Source: Salegentibacter salarius | GTDB taxonomy: Bacteria; Bacteroidota; Bacteroidia; Flavobacteriales; Flavobacteriaceae | Direction: 5' to 3' | DNA length: 64,000 nucleotides | Assembly (NCBI RefSeq): GCF_900168265.1 | Contig: NZ_FVZF01000005.1 | Coordinates: forward strand, 1-64,000 | Part shown: in pieces, positions 1 through 7,650 of the stretch | Numbering within the stretch: the first letter of the stretch is position 1 | Layout of the letters: each line of letters begins with the position of its first letter | Notes under the pieces: model-generated | Database searches by the model: none | What the model saw: only the letters and a program-made list of their open reading frames with translations | Told to the model about the DNA's origin: nothing | Program-made: the position numbers and the translations under genes

Positions 1-46
1 ACGTTGGGCACAATTCTCCAAATGAAGAAACTTCATTAATTTCTTC

Positions 47-144
47 GGCTAACGTCAAGGAAAAGGATAGAGAAAAGAGGAAATTAGTAAAAGAGTGAAA
101 AAATACAACTAATTGAAAATCAATAATAAAATTTGACGTTAGTC
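47..144 (+). repeat. Divergent attC-like site nested in cassette 1
   Basis: Ends are inverted repeats, GGCTAACGTCAA (47-58) and TTGACGTTAGTC (133-144), 11 of 12 matching. The right end reads GACGTT followed by AGTCAGAAT, the same GTT-N7-AT layout that opens the other cassettes, but the inner sequence is purine-rich and unlike the main family. Its flanks (leader 3-53 and bases 130-149) recur around the IS110 element at 8312-8363 and 9972-9991. Confidence 0.5.
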
Positions 145-164
145 AGAATTAAAAACAACAAAAA

Positions 165-647
165 ATGAAGATTAAAGCCTTTATTATTTCCCTTACCCTG
201 ACAATTATTTCTTTTTGTGAATCCTACGGACAAGAAGGAAATTTAAATGATGTTGAATATACCATAATAGCAAAAGGAACGGACTCACCAATCCCCGATC
301 TTCAAATAGTATGTTTCAATAAATATTTCAACAAAGATTATTTACCGAGCGATTTTCGAAAAAAATACAACCTGGACGAAAAACGTCTCTATAAAAAGAA
401 AATGTTAGTTGAACTTTTTCACTCCGACACTGATGGAAAAGGCCTGGACGAAATTGAATTGATAGGAATTCAAGAAAATGATGAGAATCTAATCGTAAAT
501 TACAATGTAATTAACAGCGACACCAAAAATGACGAAGAGAAACTATCACCTTTTTTAATAGTTCAAGTTCCAAAATCAAAGAAAGATATCAAATTCGTCG
601 TAAATGGTTCAGAATTAGGAAAAGGAACTGAGCTCTACGTGGATTAA
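165..647 (+). CDS. Secreted protein of unknown function (cassette 1)
   Basis: A 160-residue exported protein that I do not recognise. Residues 1-22 are a signal peptide: lysines at 2 and 4, a hydrophobic stretch, and a likely cut after SYGQ. The mature part is polar and acidic with no cysteine pairs or repeats. The gene starts 160 bases into its cassette because a leader containing a second attC-like site lies ahead of it. The ATG follows an A-rich run with no Shine-Dalgarno box, usual for Bacteroidota. The stop lies ten bases before site 1. Confidence 0.75.
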   Translation: MKIKAFIISLTLTIISFCESYGQEGNLNDVEYTIIAKGTDSPIPDLQIVCFNKYFNKDYLPSDFRKKYNLDEKRLYKKKMLVELFHSDTDGKGLDEIELIGIQENDENLIVNYNVINSDTKNDEEKLSPFLIVQVPKSKKDIKFVVNGSELGKGTELYVD

Positions 648-657
648 AACTGTGCCC

Positions 658-784
658 AACAAAATATAAAAACAATGCTTTAATTTAGTCTCAAATTTAA
701 ACTATGTGCGTTTTTTTCTAAACCTGATTTTTCCTACAGAAAAAATCATTACCTGTAAGCAGCACAGTTTTTATACGGGACGTT
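658..784 (+). repeat. attC-like site 1 (inner type II)
   Basis: Left junction TGTGCCCAAC is the exact reverse complement of the cassette 1 start GTTGGGCACA (bases 3-12). The right junction opens cassette 2 with GTTGGCAGCA. The inner part lacks the GATTGTCC/GGACAATC hairpin and instead carries a variant shared only with site 8. Confidence 0.9.
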
Positions 785-812
785 GGCAGCAATACAAAAA
801 TCTGAATAAAAA

Positions 813-1817
813 TTGAAAAAAGACAGATTAAATTTTATTGATTTAGATCTTAATAAGATCGCACAAACTATTGAAAAACAGAATTCAATAATCAGCAGTG
901 GACTTGCTGGAATCCAAGGAATCGAAAAAATTGCAGAAACTATTTCTAAACAAATAGGTCAATATGATAGACTAAATTCTTCACTAAATCAGACGATTGA
1001 ATCTGCTTTTAAAAATCCCGAATTTATATCAAGATTAAATTCTTGGGGTAATTTAAACAGAGAACTTTCTATTCAATTTTCTAATGAAGAAGTACTTAAA
1101 AGTATCACCAGATTTACTTTTAATAGTCAGAGAATTATCAATGATTTTGATAAAATCACCAAATCCCTAAATTTCGATGGTTTTGGTCAAATAAATACCG
1201 TTAATGTTGCTATAAGTGGTTTAAGCAAAACTCTGATAAAAGATATTGCTAGAGAGGATTCTTGGAGTGACTTGGACTATGTTAACTCAGCAAATGAAGA
1301 ACTATTAGATATTTCAGAACCGGACCTAATAGCTAGTCCTCAAGAAATTTTAGATTACAGAGATAAATTATTATCCCATCTTCAAGAGCTAATTCTAAAA
1401 GCTAAGTCACCAAAAGTTGTTGAATTTCTATGGAAGTTTATGAACCTGGCAAGTTTTGTACTTTCGGCTTATTCTGCATTTGTTCCAAAACCAAATCACA
1501 CTACTCTTCAGATCCAAATCCAAAATCCGCAAAATGTCCAGGTGATGGAATCAAAATTTGAAAATTTCAAATTAGAGATTGAAAAAAAATTAGATGAAAA
1601 ACTAGCTAATCTGGATAAACAAAGAATAGCTAAAACGAATGTTAACTTAAGATTTTCAAGTAAGAAGAACTCTAAGAAGCTCGGATTGGTTAAAAAAGGA
1701 CAAATTATTAACGTTGTAGAAATAAGACATAAATGGCTTTTAATAATGTATATTGATGTTGAAACCGGTGAACCAAAATCAGGTTTTGTGTTTAAAAAAT
1801 ATTTTCAAAAAATCTAG
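813..1817 (+). CDS. Protein with C-terminal bacterial SH3-like domain (cassette 2)
   Basis: A 334-residue protein read from a TTG start at 813; no in-frame ATG occurs nearby. Residues 1-60 are polar and look helical (repeated Ile-Glu/Gln-Lys patterns). A hydrophobic stretch near residues 210-225 (FLWKFMNLASFVLSAYSAF) may be a single membrane segment. The last 60 residues resemble a bacterial SH3 domain (NVNLRFSSKKNSKKLGLVKKG, then a W and GFVFKKYF), a fold usually involved in peptide or cell-wall binding. There is no signal peptide, so a cytosolic N-terminus is likely. Role unknown. Confidence 0.75.
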   Translation: MKKDRLNFIDLDLNKIAQTIEKQNSIISSGLAGIQGIEKIAETISKQIGQYDRLNSSLNQTIESAFKNPEFISRLNSWGNLNRELSIQFSNEEVLKSITRFTFNSQRIINDFDKITKSLNFDGFGQINTVNVAISGLSKTLIKDIAREDSWSDLDYVNSANEELLDISEPDLIASPQEILDYRDKLLSHLQELILKAKSPKVVEFLWKFMNLASFVLSAYSAFVPKPNHTTLQIQIQNPQNVQVMESKFENFKLEIEKKLDEKLANLDKQRIAKTNVNLRFSSKKNSKKLGLVKKGQIINVVEIRHKWLLIMYIDVETGEPKSGFVFKKYFQKI

Positions 1818-1831
1818 ATCGTACTGCTGCC

Positions 1832-1953
1832 AACAACTTATAAAAACAATGCTAAAATTAGTCTCGAATCGAAATTCCGTGCTCGCTTGCAACGCCTGAT
1901 TGTCCTGCGGACAATCAAGCTCGCCAGCTCGCACTGTTTTTATACGGGACGTT
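1832..1953 (+). repeat. attC-like site 2
   Basis: Left junction TGCTGCCAAC pairs with the cassette 2 start GTTGGCAGCA. The right end opens cassette 3 with GTTGGCTGTA. The inner hairpin is GATTGTCC-TGC-GGACAATC. Confidence 0.93.
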
Positions 1954-1992
1954 GGCTGTAATTAGTAAAACTCAGAAAGCATACATTTTAAT

Positions 1993-2547
1993 ATGATAGA
2001 AAATGGTTTAAATAGGGAGAAAATAAAATTTGGGATGATTGCATGTTTCCTGACTTCTCTCTTCTTTCTGTATCAACATTTTTGGCAAGATACTGTAGTT
2101 GAGAATAATGATTTAGTCTCTTTCTCAGGAAATTTGGAAAATTATGTGTTTGAAAATTATAATAGTGGTATAAGGTATGATTTAAAAAATTACGTACTTA
2201 AACTTGAAAATTCACCTGATACTTATCAGATAGGAGCGGACGAAATATGGCTTTTTGATAAAAATAATTTTATCAATGAAATCCAAATAGGTGAAGAAGT
2301 TCTATTTCAAATTCCCAAAGAACAAGAGAAACATAGATTTAATAATGGGAATTTACCTATTTATGGCATTTCCCGAAATGATATAGTTTTTCTTAATTCT
2401 AAAGAAGTACTGAGAGAGAAAAGAGCCCCAACATCACTTGTGATTTCTCTAATTTTGATGCTGGCAGCTTTTTCACTTTTTTTTCTTTTCAGGAAAACGG
2501 CTGAACCAAAAAAACTACAGCCAACAACATATAAAAACAATGCTTAA
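1993..2547 (+). CDS. Membrane protein with two transmembrane segments (cassette 3)
   Basis: A 184-residue protein with a transmembrane segment at about residues 15-33 and another at 147-166, enclosing an extracytoplasmic domain of about 110 residues rich in charged residues. That topology resembles DUF3592-type proteins, but I see no firm family motif. The reading frame runs into site 3, so the last eight residues (PTTYKNNA) are encoded by the site itself and the stop is the TAA of TGCTTAA. The cassette's own sequence therefore supplies no stop codon. Confidence 0.75.
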   Translation: MIENGLNREKIKFGMIACFLTSLFFLYQHFWQDTVVENNDLVSFSGNLENYVFENYNSGIRYDLKNYVLKLENSPDTYQIGADEIWLFDKNNFINEIQIGEEVLFQIPKEQEKHRFNNGNLPIYGISRNDIVFLNSKEVLREKRAPTSLVISLILMLAAFSLFFLFRKTAEPKKLQPTTYKNNA

Positions 2548-2643
2548 ACCAGTTTTGAATCGAAACTCCGTGTTTGCTTGGTTCGCTGATTGTCCTGCGG
2601 ACAATCTCGCTCGTCCGCTTGCACTGTTTTTATACGGGACGTT
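2523..2643 (+). repeat. attC-like site 3
   Basis: Left junction TACAGCCAAC pairs exactly with the cassette 3 start GTTGGCTGTA. The right end opens cassette 4 with GTTACCCAAC. Its left arm supplies the stop codon of the upstream gene. Confidence 0.93.
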
Positions 2644-2652
2644 ACCCAACAT

Positions 2653-3060
2653 ATGAGAAAAGCAACTTACATAAAATTTAAAGCTCCAAAGCCTGGGCAT
2701 CAATCGCAAACCGACGGAATAATAAAGCAAACTTTTAAGAAAGCTGTCAATGGAATTTTGACCTCACTAATTCCAAAAGCGAATCCGGACTTTGACCATA
2801 GAATTAACCTTATAGAAAACTGGCTGATTGAATTTGATTCAGAATCTGGAATCCCAGAACGGGAAATTGGTTTAGATAAAAATGAACTACCGATTTTAAA
2901 GATGCCTTATAAAAACAATTATGGATATTGGACTGACAACAATCTAGTATTAAAAGATTTTCAAGAACATTTTTCTTCTTTTGAAATCAGTGGTGAAGAT
3001 TTTGAAAAATATTGGAAATTGTTTGACCGATCAGCGGATGAAAAAAATGAAATATTTTAA
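2653..3060 (+). CDS. Cytosolic protein of unknown function (cassette 4)
   Basis: A 135-residue soluble protein without signal peptide or membrane segment. The open frame extends upstream into site 3, but the ATG at 2653 lies only ten bases after the GTT of the site and is the sensible start, because the upstream extension is simply translated repeat. The sequence starts with MRKATYIKFKAPKP and is rich in Lys, Asp and Trp; no family recognised. The stop precedes the right cassette end by about five bases, so the gene fills almost the whole cassette, leaving no room for a promoter outside the site. Confidence 0.75.
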   Translation: MRKATYIKFKAPKPGHQSQTDGIIKQTFKKAVNGILTSLIPKANPDFDHRINLIENWLIEFDSESGIPEREIGLDKNELPILKMPYKNNYGYWTDNNLVLKDFQEHFSSFEISGEDFEKYWKLFDRSADEKNEIF

Positions 3061-3073
3061 AAAAACGTTGGGT

Positions 3074-3195
3074 AACAACATATAAAAACAATGCTTAATT
3101 TGTTCTCAGATCAAAGTTCCGTGCTCGCTTGCAACGCCTGATTGTCCTGCGGAAAATCACGCGCGCCAGCTCGCACAGTTTTTATACGAGACGTT
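3074..3195 (+). repeat. attC-like site 4
   Basis: Left junction GTTGGGTAAC pairs exactly with the cassette 4 start GTTACCCAAC. The right end opens cassette 5 with GTTACCACAC. Confidence 0.93.
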
Positions 3196-3205
3196 ACCAC
3201 ACATT

Positions 3206-3859
3206 ATGAAAACCAAATTTCTAATTATTTTCCTTTTAATCTTAACCTCCTCCTGTAAAAACAGAGAGGATATTCAGGCCACTTGGATCGGCGCCTATTC
3301 TTTAAGTCAGGAAACCTCTCATTTCGCACCTCATAGTGCTATCCATCAAATACTGACATTTAGAACAGATTCGGCTTTTGTAGTTGAAAGAATCATATGC
3401 GATTCTGTCTTTATCAGTAAAGCTCATTATAAATTTGAAAAAGGTGTTCTTTATCTGGGCGATAAAAAAGAAGCAATAAAAGTGGAATTGAATTCTGACA
3501 GCTTAGTCATAATAGGGGATGACAATCGCCAAAGAGTTTACAAGAAATTGAAAAACATAAACCTACCTGACCATAACAAAGAAATAAAATATACAGGCAA
3601 TACTTATGTAATCAATTCACAACAAGGGACGGACACTATAAAGTTCCTCAGTAATAATACTTACCTCTCAAAAATGGAAAATATTGACCGATGTTGGGAT
3701 CAAATAAACCATTCCGGTTATGAAATCCTTTTTTTGGGTGGATTTGAATCTCCTACTCTGGTGTTAAAACATGTTAGAGGAGACAGCCTCGAATTTTCTT
3801 CCTATGCTCAAGAAGAACATTCAGTTTCCTTGAGAAAATTAAACAAAAACGTGTGGTAA
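3206..3859 (+). CDS. Lipoprotein of unknown function (cassette 5)
   Basis: A 217-residue lipoprotein: residues 1-17 are a signal peptide ending in the lipobox LTSSC, so Cys17 is predicted to be lipidated. Two similar halves of alternating beta-like sequence follow (ATWIGAYSL..., then KYTGNTYVI...), each opening like a lipocalin-type or DUF-type barrel, but I cannot assign a family. The ATG is 13 bases after the site's GTT. The stop TAA (3857-3859) lies within the last four bases of the cassette (GTAAC), overlapping the start of site 5. Confidence 0.78.
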   Translation: MKTKFLIIFLLILTSSCKNREDIQATWIGAYSLSQETSHFAPHSAIHQILTFRTDSAFVVERIICDSVFISKAHYKFEKGVLYLGDKKEAIKVELNSDSLVIIGDDNRQRVYKKLKNINLPDHNKEIKYTGNTYVINSQQGTDTIKFLSNNTYLSKMENIDRCWDQINHSGYEILFLGGFESPTLVLKHVRGDSLEFSSYAQEEHSVSLRKLNKNVW

Positions 3860-3978
3860 CAACATATAAAAACAATGCTCAAACCAGTCTCAAATCGAAA
3901 CTTCCGGCTCGCTTGCTCAGCGGATTGTCCTGCGGACAATCACGCACGCCAGCTCGCACGGTTTTTATACGAAACGTT
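3858..3978 (+). repeat. attC-like site 5
   Basis: Left junction GTGTGGTAAC pairs exactly with the cassette 5 start GTTACCACAC. The right end opens cassette 6 with GTTGTGAAAA; the usual GGGAC or GAGAC before GTT is GAAAC here. Confidence 0.92.
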
Positions 3979-4328
3979 GTGAAAAACACCGCTGACTAAC
4001 AATACGCAGGAAAAATAAAACTGACTCGGATATATAACGGACTCTAAAAATGCCATTTTGAAAGGAAAAATAAATTGAGTTTTAAAAGAAGAGTTGCGAC
4101 GGACTTCTCACTCAGGCGGAGAAAAAAAGAAACGATAAAAATATCATTTTTGAGAGGTTAGTAAATCAGAGTTTCAGATCCAAATAAAACGGACTTTCTC
4201 ACTCAAGCAGAGAAAAAAATCGGACGTGAAAATGCCTTTTTTGAGAGGTAAGCAAATAGAAACTTTAAAAGCAAAAGGCAGCGGATTGAAAAGCGAAGCG
4301 GCTCACTCGGGCGAGCGGTGCATTTCAC
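3979..4328 (+). other. Cassette 6: no protein gene; degenerate tandem repeat of about 90 bases
   Basis: About 350 bases with no credible open frame on either strand. Two related units start at 4100 and 4190 (CGGACTTCTCACTCAGGC versus CGGACTTTCTCACTCAAG), each continuing through a GAGAAAAAAA run and a TTTTTGAGAGGT block. A shorter relative starts at 4038. The cassette ends still pair, and the pairing extends to 13 of 15 bases. It may encode a structured RNA or be a decayed gene. Confidence 0.6.
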
Positions 4329-4450
4329 AACAACGTATAAAAACAATGCTTAATTTAGTCTCGAATCGAAAGTGCGTGCTCGCTTGCAGCGCCTGATTGT
4401 CCTGCGGACAATCAAGCTCGCCAGCTCGCACAGTTTTTATACGGGACGTT
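4329..4450 (+). repeat. attC-like site 6
   Basis: Left junction ATTTCACAAC pairs 9/10 with the cassette 6 start GTTGTGAAAA. The right end opens cassette 7 with GTTGTAAAAC. Confidence 0.92.
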
Positions 4451-4488
4451 GTAAAACATTTCGCCACAACTTTTTAGAGGAATAGCAA

Positions 4489-4992
4489 TTGGAAAAACCA
4501 TACAGATCGTATTCAGGGAAAAGAAATGAATTACTATATGAATTAGCGGATCAATTCCTCGAACTTGGAAAAAAAGGCTTTGAAAGAAAAACAAAGGACT
4601 TTGAACCGCAACCATTTGCATCACTTGTAAATCTGGCATTTGCTGCAGAATTATTCCTAAAATATCTGATTGAAGAAAACAGTGAAAAAGGTTGGGGACA
4701 TAATCTTAAAAAGCTATTTAATAAATTAGATGAGAACGACCGGAATACTATTTATATGTCTCTAATTTTTAGTTATTCCCAGAAAGGTAGAGTTGACGAA
4801 TTGAAAAATGGTAAAATGACGGAGTTACTCGAAAATCATTCTAATTTGTTTGAGGACTTCCGATATTTATATGAAAATCCTGGACGGGCATTTAAATCTG
4901 ACAAAGTGGATTTCGGATTTTTAATGGATTTTGTTGTTATTACAAAAGGGTTGTGTGATCAGCGAAAATCGGATTCAAAAAAACGTAACTAA
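4489..4992 (+). CDS. HEPN-like protein (cassette 7)
   Basis: A 167-residue soluble helical protein. The pattern FAAELFLKYLIEE followed by GHNLKKLFNKLD and then FEDFRYLYE resembles HEPN-fold proteins of the AbiV/RY-YE kind, which include RNases of defence and toxin systems. A clear R-x4-6-H catalytic motif is not evident, so activity is uncertain. The start is TTG at 4489, supported by AGAGGAAT 6-13 bases upstream, one of the few Shine-Dalgarno-like boxes in the array; no ATG lies nearby. Assignment rests on pattern similarity only. Confidence 0.65.
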   Translation: MEKPYRSYSGKRNELLYELADQFLELGKKGFERKTKDFEPQPFASLVNLAFAAELFLKYLIEENSEKGWGHNLKKLFNKLDENDRNTIYMSLIFSYSQKGRVDELKNGKMTELLENHSNLFEDFRYLYENPGRAFKSDKVDFGFLMDFVVITKGLCDQRKSDSKKRN

Positions 4993-5011
4993 GGGAATAA
5001 AAACGTTTTAC

Positions 5012-5132
5012 AACAACATATAAAAACAATGCTTAAATCAGTCTTGAATCGAAACTTTTTGCTCGCTTGCTCAGCGGATTGTCCTGCGGACAATCACGCG
5101 CGCCAGCTCGCACAGTTTTTATACGAGACGTT
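5012..5132 (+). repeat. attC-like site 7
   Basis: Left junction GTTTTACAAC pairs exactly with the cassette 7 start GTTGTAAAAC, and pairing resumes after one mismatch (13 of 14). The right end opens cassette 8 with GTTGTGAGTC. Confidence 0.93.
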
Positions 5133-5439
5133 GTGAGTCATCGAGAGGATTTTTAGGGAAAGATTGAAAATAGAGAAAGCCGGTGATTTTTGTTTTTCAA
5201 TCTTTGGTCGTTTAATTAGCAAATGACGGGTAAATCGGCAATAGCTATTTATTCTTAAAATCTATTTTCAGCCATTTCTGCATTGGTTCGTAAGAACTTT
5301 AAAAAAAGGCGTTTTATCGGTAATTGTAGTTTTTCTCGGGAAGAAAAAAAGCTACGTGTTATAAAATCAATCAGCCGGAAGTGGCGCTTTTTTTTAGCAC
5401 ATTTGGAAGTTTCGGCTGTCGGATTTGAAGACGTCTCAC
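5133..5439 (+). other. Cassette 8: no convincing gene
   Basis: About 307 bases. The only frame of note starts at a TTG (5283), reads about 50 strongly basic residues (VRKNFKKRRFIGNCSFSREE...) and then runs into site 8. It has no ribosome binding signal and no recognisable domain, so I treat it as doubtful. The cassette ends still pair 9/10. Confidence 0.5.
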
Positions 5440-5564
5440 AACAAAATATAAAAACAATGCTTTAATTTAGTCTTAAACCGAAACTATGTGCGTTTTTGCG
5501 AAGCCTGGTTTTTCCTTCAGAAAAATCATTGCTTATAAGCAGCACAGTTTTTATACGGGACGTT
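5440..5564 (+). repeat. attC-like site 8 (inner type II)
   Basis: Left junction GTCTCACAAC pairs 9/10 with the cassette 8 start GTTGTGAGTC. The right end opens cassette 9 with GTTGTGTGTA. The inner part (AAACTATGTGCG, then TTATAAGCAGCACAG) matches site 1, not the main family. Confidence 0.9.
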
Positions 5565-5602
5565 GTGTGTAAGTGTGAAAAAGTCTAACTTAATTTAAAA
5601 CT

Positions 5603-6040
5603 ATGGATATGAAAACAAAATCGAATTTTAAAACTGCAATTCTGAATTTATTTATTCCTCTATTTGTTTTGACTGCAAGTTTAGAATCAGTTGCTCAAGA
5701 AAAAAAATCGACGGATTTAAAAGATTTTAAGTTGGTGGTAGAGAAAACGGAAAGTGGAATTAAAATGCAGGGTGTTAAAGGAACTGCGTGGGTTGACTTG
5801 TCATTTACTATAAATAACGACCGACCACAAGCGATTGACGAATATGGAATGACTGATTTGGATAATGTTTCATCAAACAAGGATTCAAATCTTGCTGATT
5901 TTCTTTTTACCATAACCAGAACTGATAAAGGAATTGAATTCAAAGGATTAGAGGGAACAGCCTGGACTGATTTAAGTTTTTCACTCGCAGAAAATGGGAA
6001 ACAAGCGATTGACCAAAATGGAATGACAAAACTGGATTAA
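5603..6040 (+). CDS. Secreted two-repeat protein (cassette 9)
   Basis: A 145-residue exported protein. Residues 1-32 are a signal peptide ending near ESVAQ. The mature part is two copies of a module of about 45 residues, each with the pattern GI..(Q/K)G..GTAW.DLSF and ending QAID..GMT.LD. The duplication suggests binding repeats, but I know no family name for it. Translation may start at the ATG at 5603 or the second ATG at 5609. The stop is about 15 bases from the cassette end. Confidence 0.75.
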   Translation: MDMKTKSNFKTAILNLFIPLFVLTASLESVAQEKKSTDLKDFKLVVEKTESGIKMQGVKGTAWVDLSFTINNDRPQAIDEYGMTDLDNVSSNKDSNLADFLFTITRTDKGIEFKGLEGTAWTDLSFSLAENGKQAIDQNGMTKLD

Positions 6041-6054
6041 AAACACCTACACAC

Positions 6055-6176
6055 AACATTATATAAAAACAATGCTCAAACCTGTCTCAAATCGAAACTC
6101 TCTGCTCTCTTGCAACGCCTGATTGTCCTGCGGACAATCAAGCTCGCTCGCTCGCACAGTTTTTATACGGTACGTT
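6055..6176 (+). repeat. attC-like site 9
   Basis: Left junction TACACACAAC pairs exactly with the cassette 9 start GTTGTGTGTA (14 of 15 over the longer stretch). The right end opens cassette 10 with GTTGGCAGTA. The spacer after AAC is ATTAT instead of the common AACAT. Confidence 0.93.
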
Positions 6177-6192
6177 GGCAGTAAGATAAAAA

Positions 6193-6705
6193 ATGAAAAA
6201 GTTATTTACGATAGTTACAATTCTTCTAAGTCTGACTGCAGTGAGTCAAGAATTGTCCGTTCTCGAAATCCAGGCCGAGGTTGATAATATAAATTCCGAC
6301 AACGGTTTAAAACATCACGTTTTTGATACAAATGAAATTTACAATCAGACTACTGATGGTGGCAGATCTTTTGAGCTCTGGGTGGATAAAGGAAATATCA
6401 AAAAGATTACTCAGACTCTTTTTCTCTCAAACGGACAATTTATTACCACTGTTTATCTTAAAAATGAACAACCAATATTAATTACAGAGACGGAAAAGCA
6501 TTTTCAGTGGAATAAGGATCTTACCGAAATTGATTATGATAAAGAGTTGGAAACTAACTATTCAGAACTAATTTATTCTTACAATTGGGATAAAGACCCA
6601 ATTAAAGTGGAAACAAAAGGGGAAAGTCTGAGACAGGAAACAATTTGTGGTTTAAGTGATTATTGGGGACTTTTGAAAACTGCAAAAAAGGTTGTGGAAA
6701 AATAA
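6193..6705 (+). CDS. Secreted protein of unknown function (cassette 10)
   Basis: A 170-residue exported protein: signal peptide at residues 1-18 (MKKLFTIVTILLSLTAVSQ), then an acidic, beta-rich domain with several Trp and Tyr residues and a single Cys near the C-terminus. No domain recognised. The start is ATG at 6193, 17 bases after the site's GTT. Its cassette ends pair in 13 of 14 positions. Confidence 0.75.
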   Translation: MKKLFTIVTILLSLTAVSQELSVLEIQAEVDNINSDNGLKHHVFDTNEIYNQTTDGGRSFELWVDKGNIKKITQTLFLSNGQFITTVYLKNEQPILITETEKHFQWNKDLTEIDYDKELETNYSELIYSYNWDKDPIKVETKGESLRQETICGLSDYWGLLKTAKKVVEK

Positions 6706-6717
6706 AATCCTACTGCC

Positions 6718-6838
6718 AACAATATATAAAAACAATGCTTAATTTAGTCTTGAACCGAAACTTTCTGGGTGTTTGTGTTGCCTAATTTTCCCAGGAAAAT
6801 TAAAGCTTACCAGCCGCACTGTTTTTATACGGGACGTT
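6718..6838 (+). repeat. attC-like site 10
   Basis: Left junction TACTGCCAAC pairs exactly with the cassette 10 start GTTGGCAGTA. The right end opens cassette 11 with GTTGCCATTA. The inner hairpin is changed to TAATTTTCC-CA-GGAAAATTA: the sequence differs but the hairpin is kept. Confidence 0.92.
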
Positions 6839-6858
6839 GCCATTAATTTAAACGGACA

Positions 6859-7524
6859 TTGGAAATAACAAAAAAAGAGATTGAACAACTGATTGAATTA
6901 AGAAAAGAAGATACTTTTCTCAATCACTTTTGGAATATACTGTCTCGTAATTACCAGCCCAATGGAGAAGTTGGACGGACTGAAATAAAGGTTTGGAGAC
7001 AAAGCATTTGGAATTCTACGTTTTATCCAATTTTCATATTCGAACTTAACGCGAATAATCATTTGGTAAATATAAAAGATAAGATAAACCCAATTGGAAA
7101 GCTTTTCTTCGTATTATTTGTAGCAGGTCAGCTGTATCTCCTTCTTCCAAGGACTCTACCTCAAGCGGACTACTTACTCAGCTGGGTTCCTTTTTTGGTA
7201 GTATTTGCCTTTTTATGGATTCTAATTCTTATCGGAAGAAGTTTATATCGGTTTGAAAAGAAAAATCAACTGAAACAAATATTTGAAATTTTAGATATTG
7301 AGACCGAACCAGAAAAAATTGAAAAAGAATGGTCTCTAAAAAACATTTTAATTAGATCATTTACCTATCCATTTTGTTTGTTTCTCATATTCCTAAGCAT
7401 TTTCTTATATATACCAGAAGGACAATACCTTCTGACATTTGGTACTTTATCTATGGTTGGCTTTTACCTTGTCTCGGATTTGAGAATGATATTGAGGAAA
7501 AAAACTAATGGCAACAATGTATAA
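6859..7524 (+). CDS. Multi-pass membrane protein of unknown function (cassette 11)
   Basis: A 221-residue membrane protein from a TTG start at 6859. An N-terminal cytosolic part of about 80 residues is followed by hydrophobic segments at about 83-99, 106-127, 165-185 and 188-205. No transporter or enzyme motif is visible. The stop codon TAA (7522-7524) is the TATAA of site 11's left arm, so the last residues (GNNV) are encoded by the site. Cassette ends pair in 13 of 14 positions. Confidence 0.72.
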   Translation: MEITKKEIEQLIELRKEDTFLNHFWNILSRNYQPNGEVGRTEIKVWRQSIWNSTFYPIFIFELNANNHLVNIKDKINPIGKLFFVLFVAGQLYLLLPRTLPQADYLLSWVPFLVVFAFLWILILIGRSLYRFEKKNQLKQIFEILDIETEPEKIEKEWSLKNILIRSFTYPFCLFLIFLSIFLYIPEGQYLLTFGTLSMVGFYLVSDLRMILRKKTNGNNV

Positions 7525-7634
7525 AAACAATGCTTAAACCTGTCTCGAATCGAAACTTCCTGCTCGCTTGCAACGCCTGATTTTCCTGCGGACACTCGAG
7601 CTCGCCAGCTCGCACTGTTTTTATACGGGACGTT
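7513..7634 (+). repeat. attC-like site 11
   Basis: Left junction TAATGGCAAC pairs exactly with the cassette 11 start GTTGCCATTA. The right end opens cassette 12 with GTTGTAAAAC. Supplies the stop codon of the upstream gene. Confidence 0.93.
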
Positions 7635-7650
7635 GTAAAACATCGAAAAA

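Noticed and set aside
2590-2652. Upstream extension of the cassette 4 gene
   Set aside because: It is translated site 3; the ATG at 2653 lies just inside the cassette.
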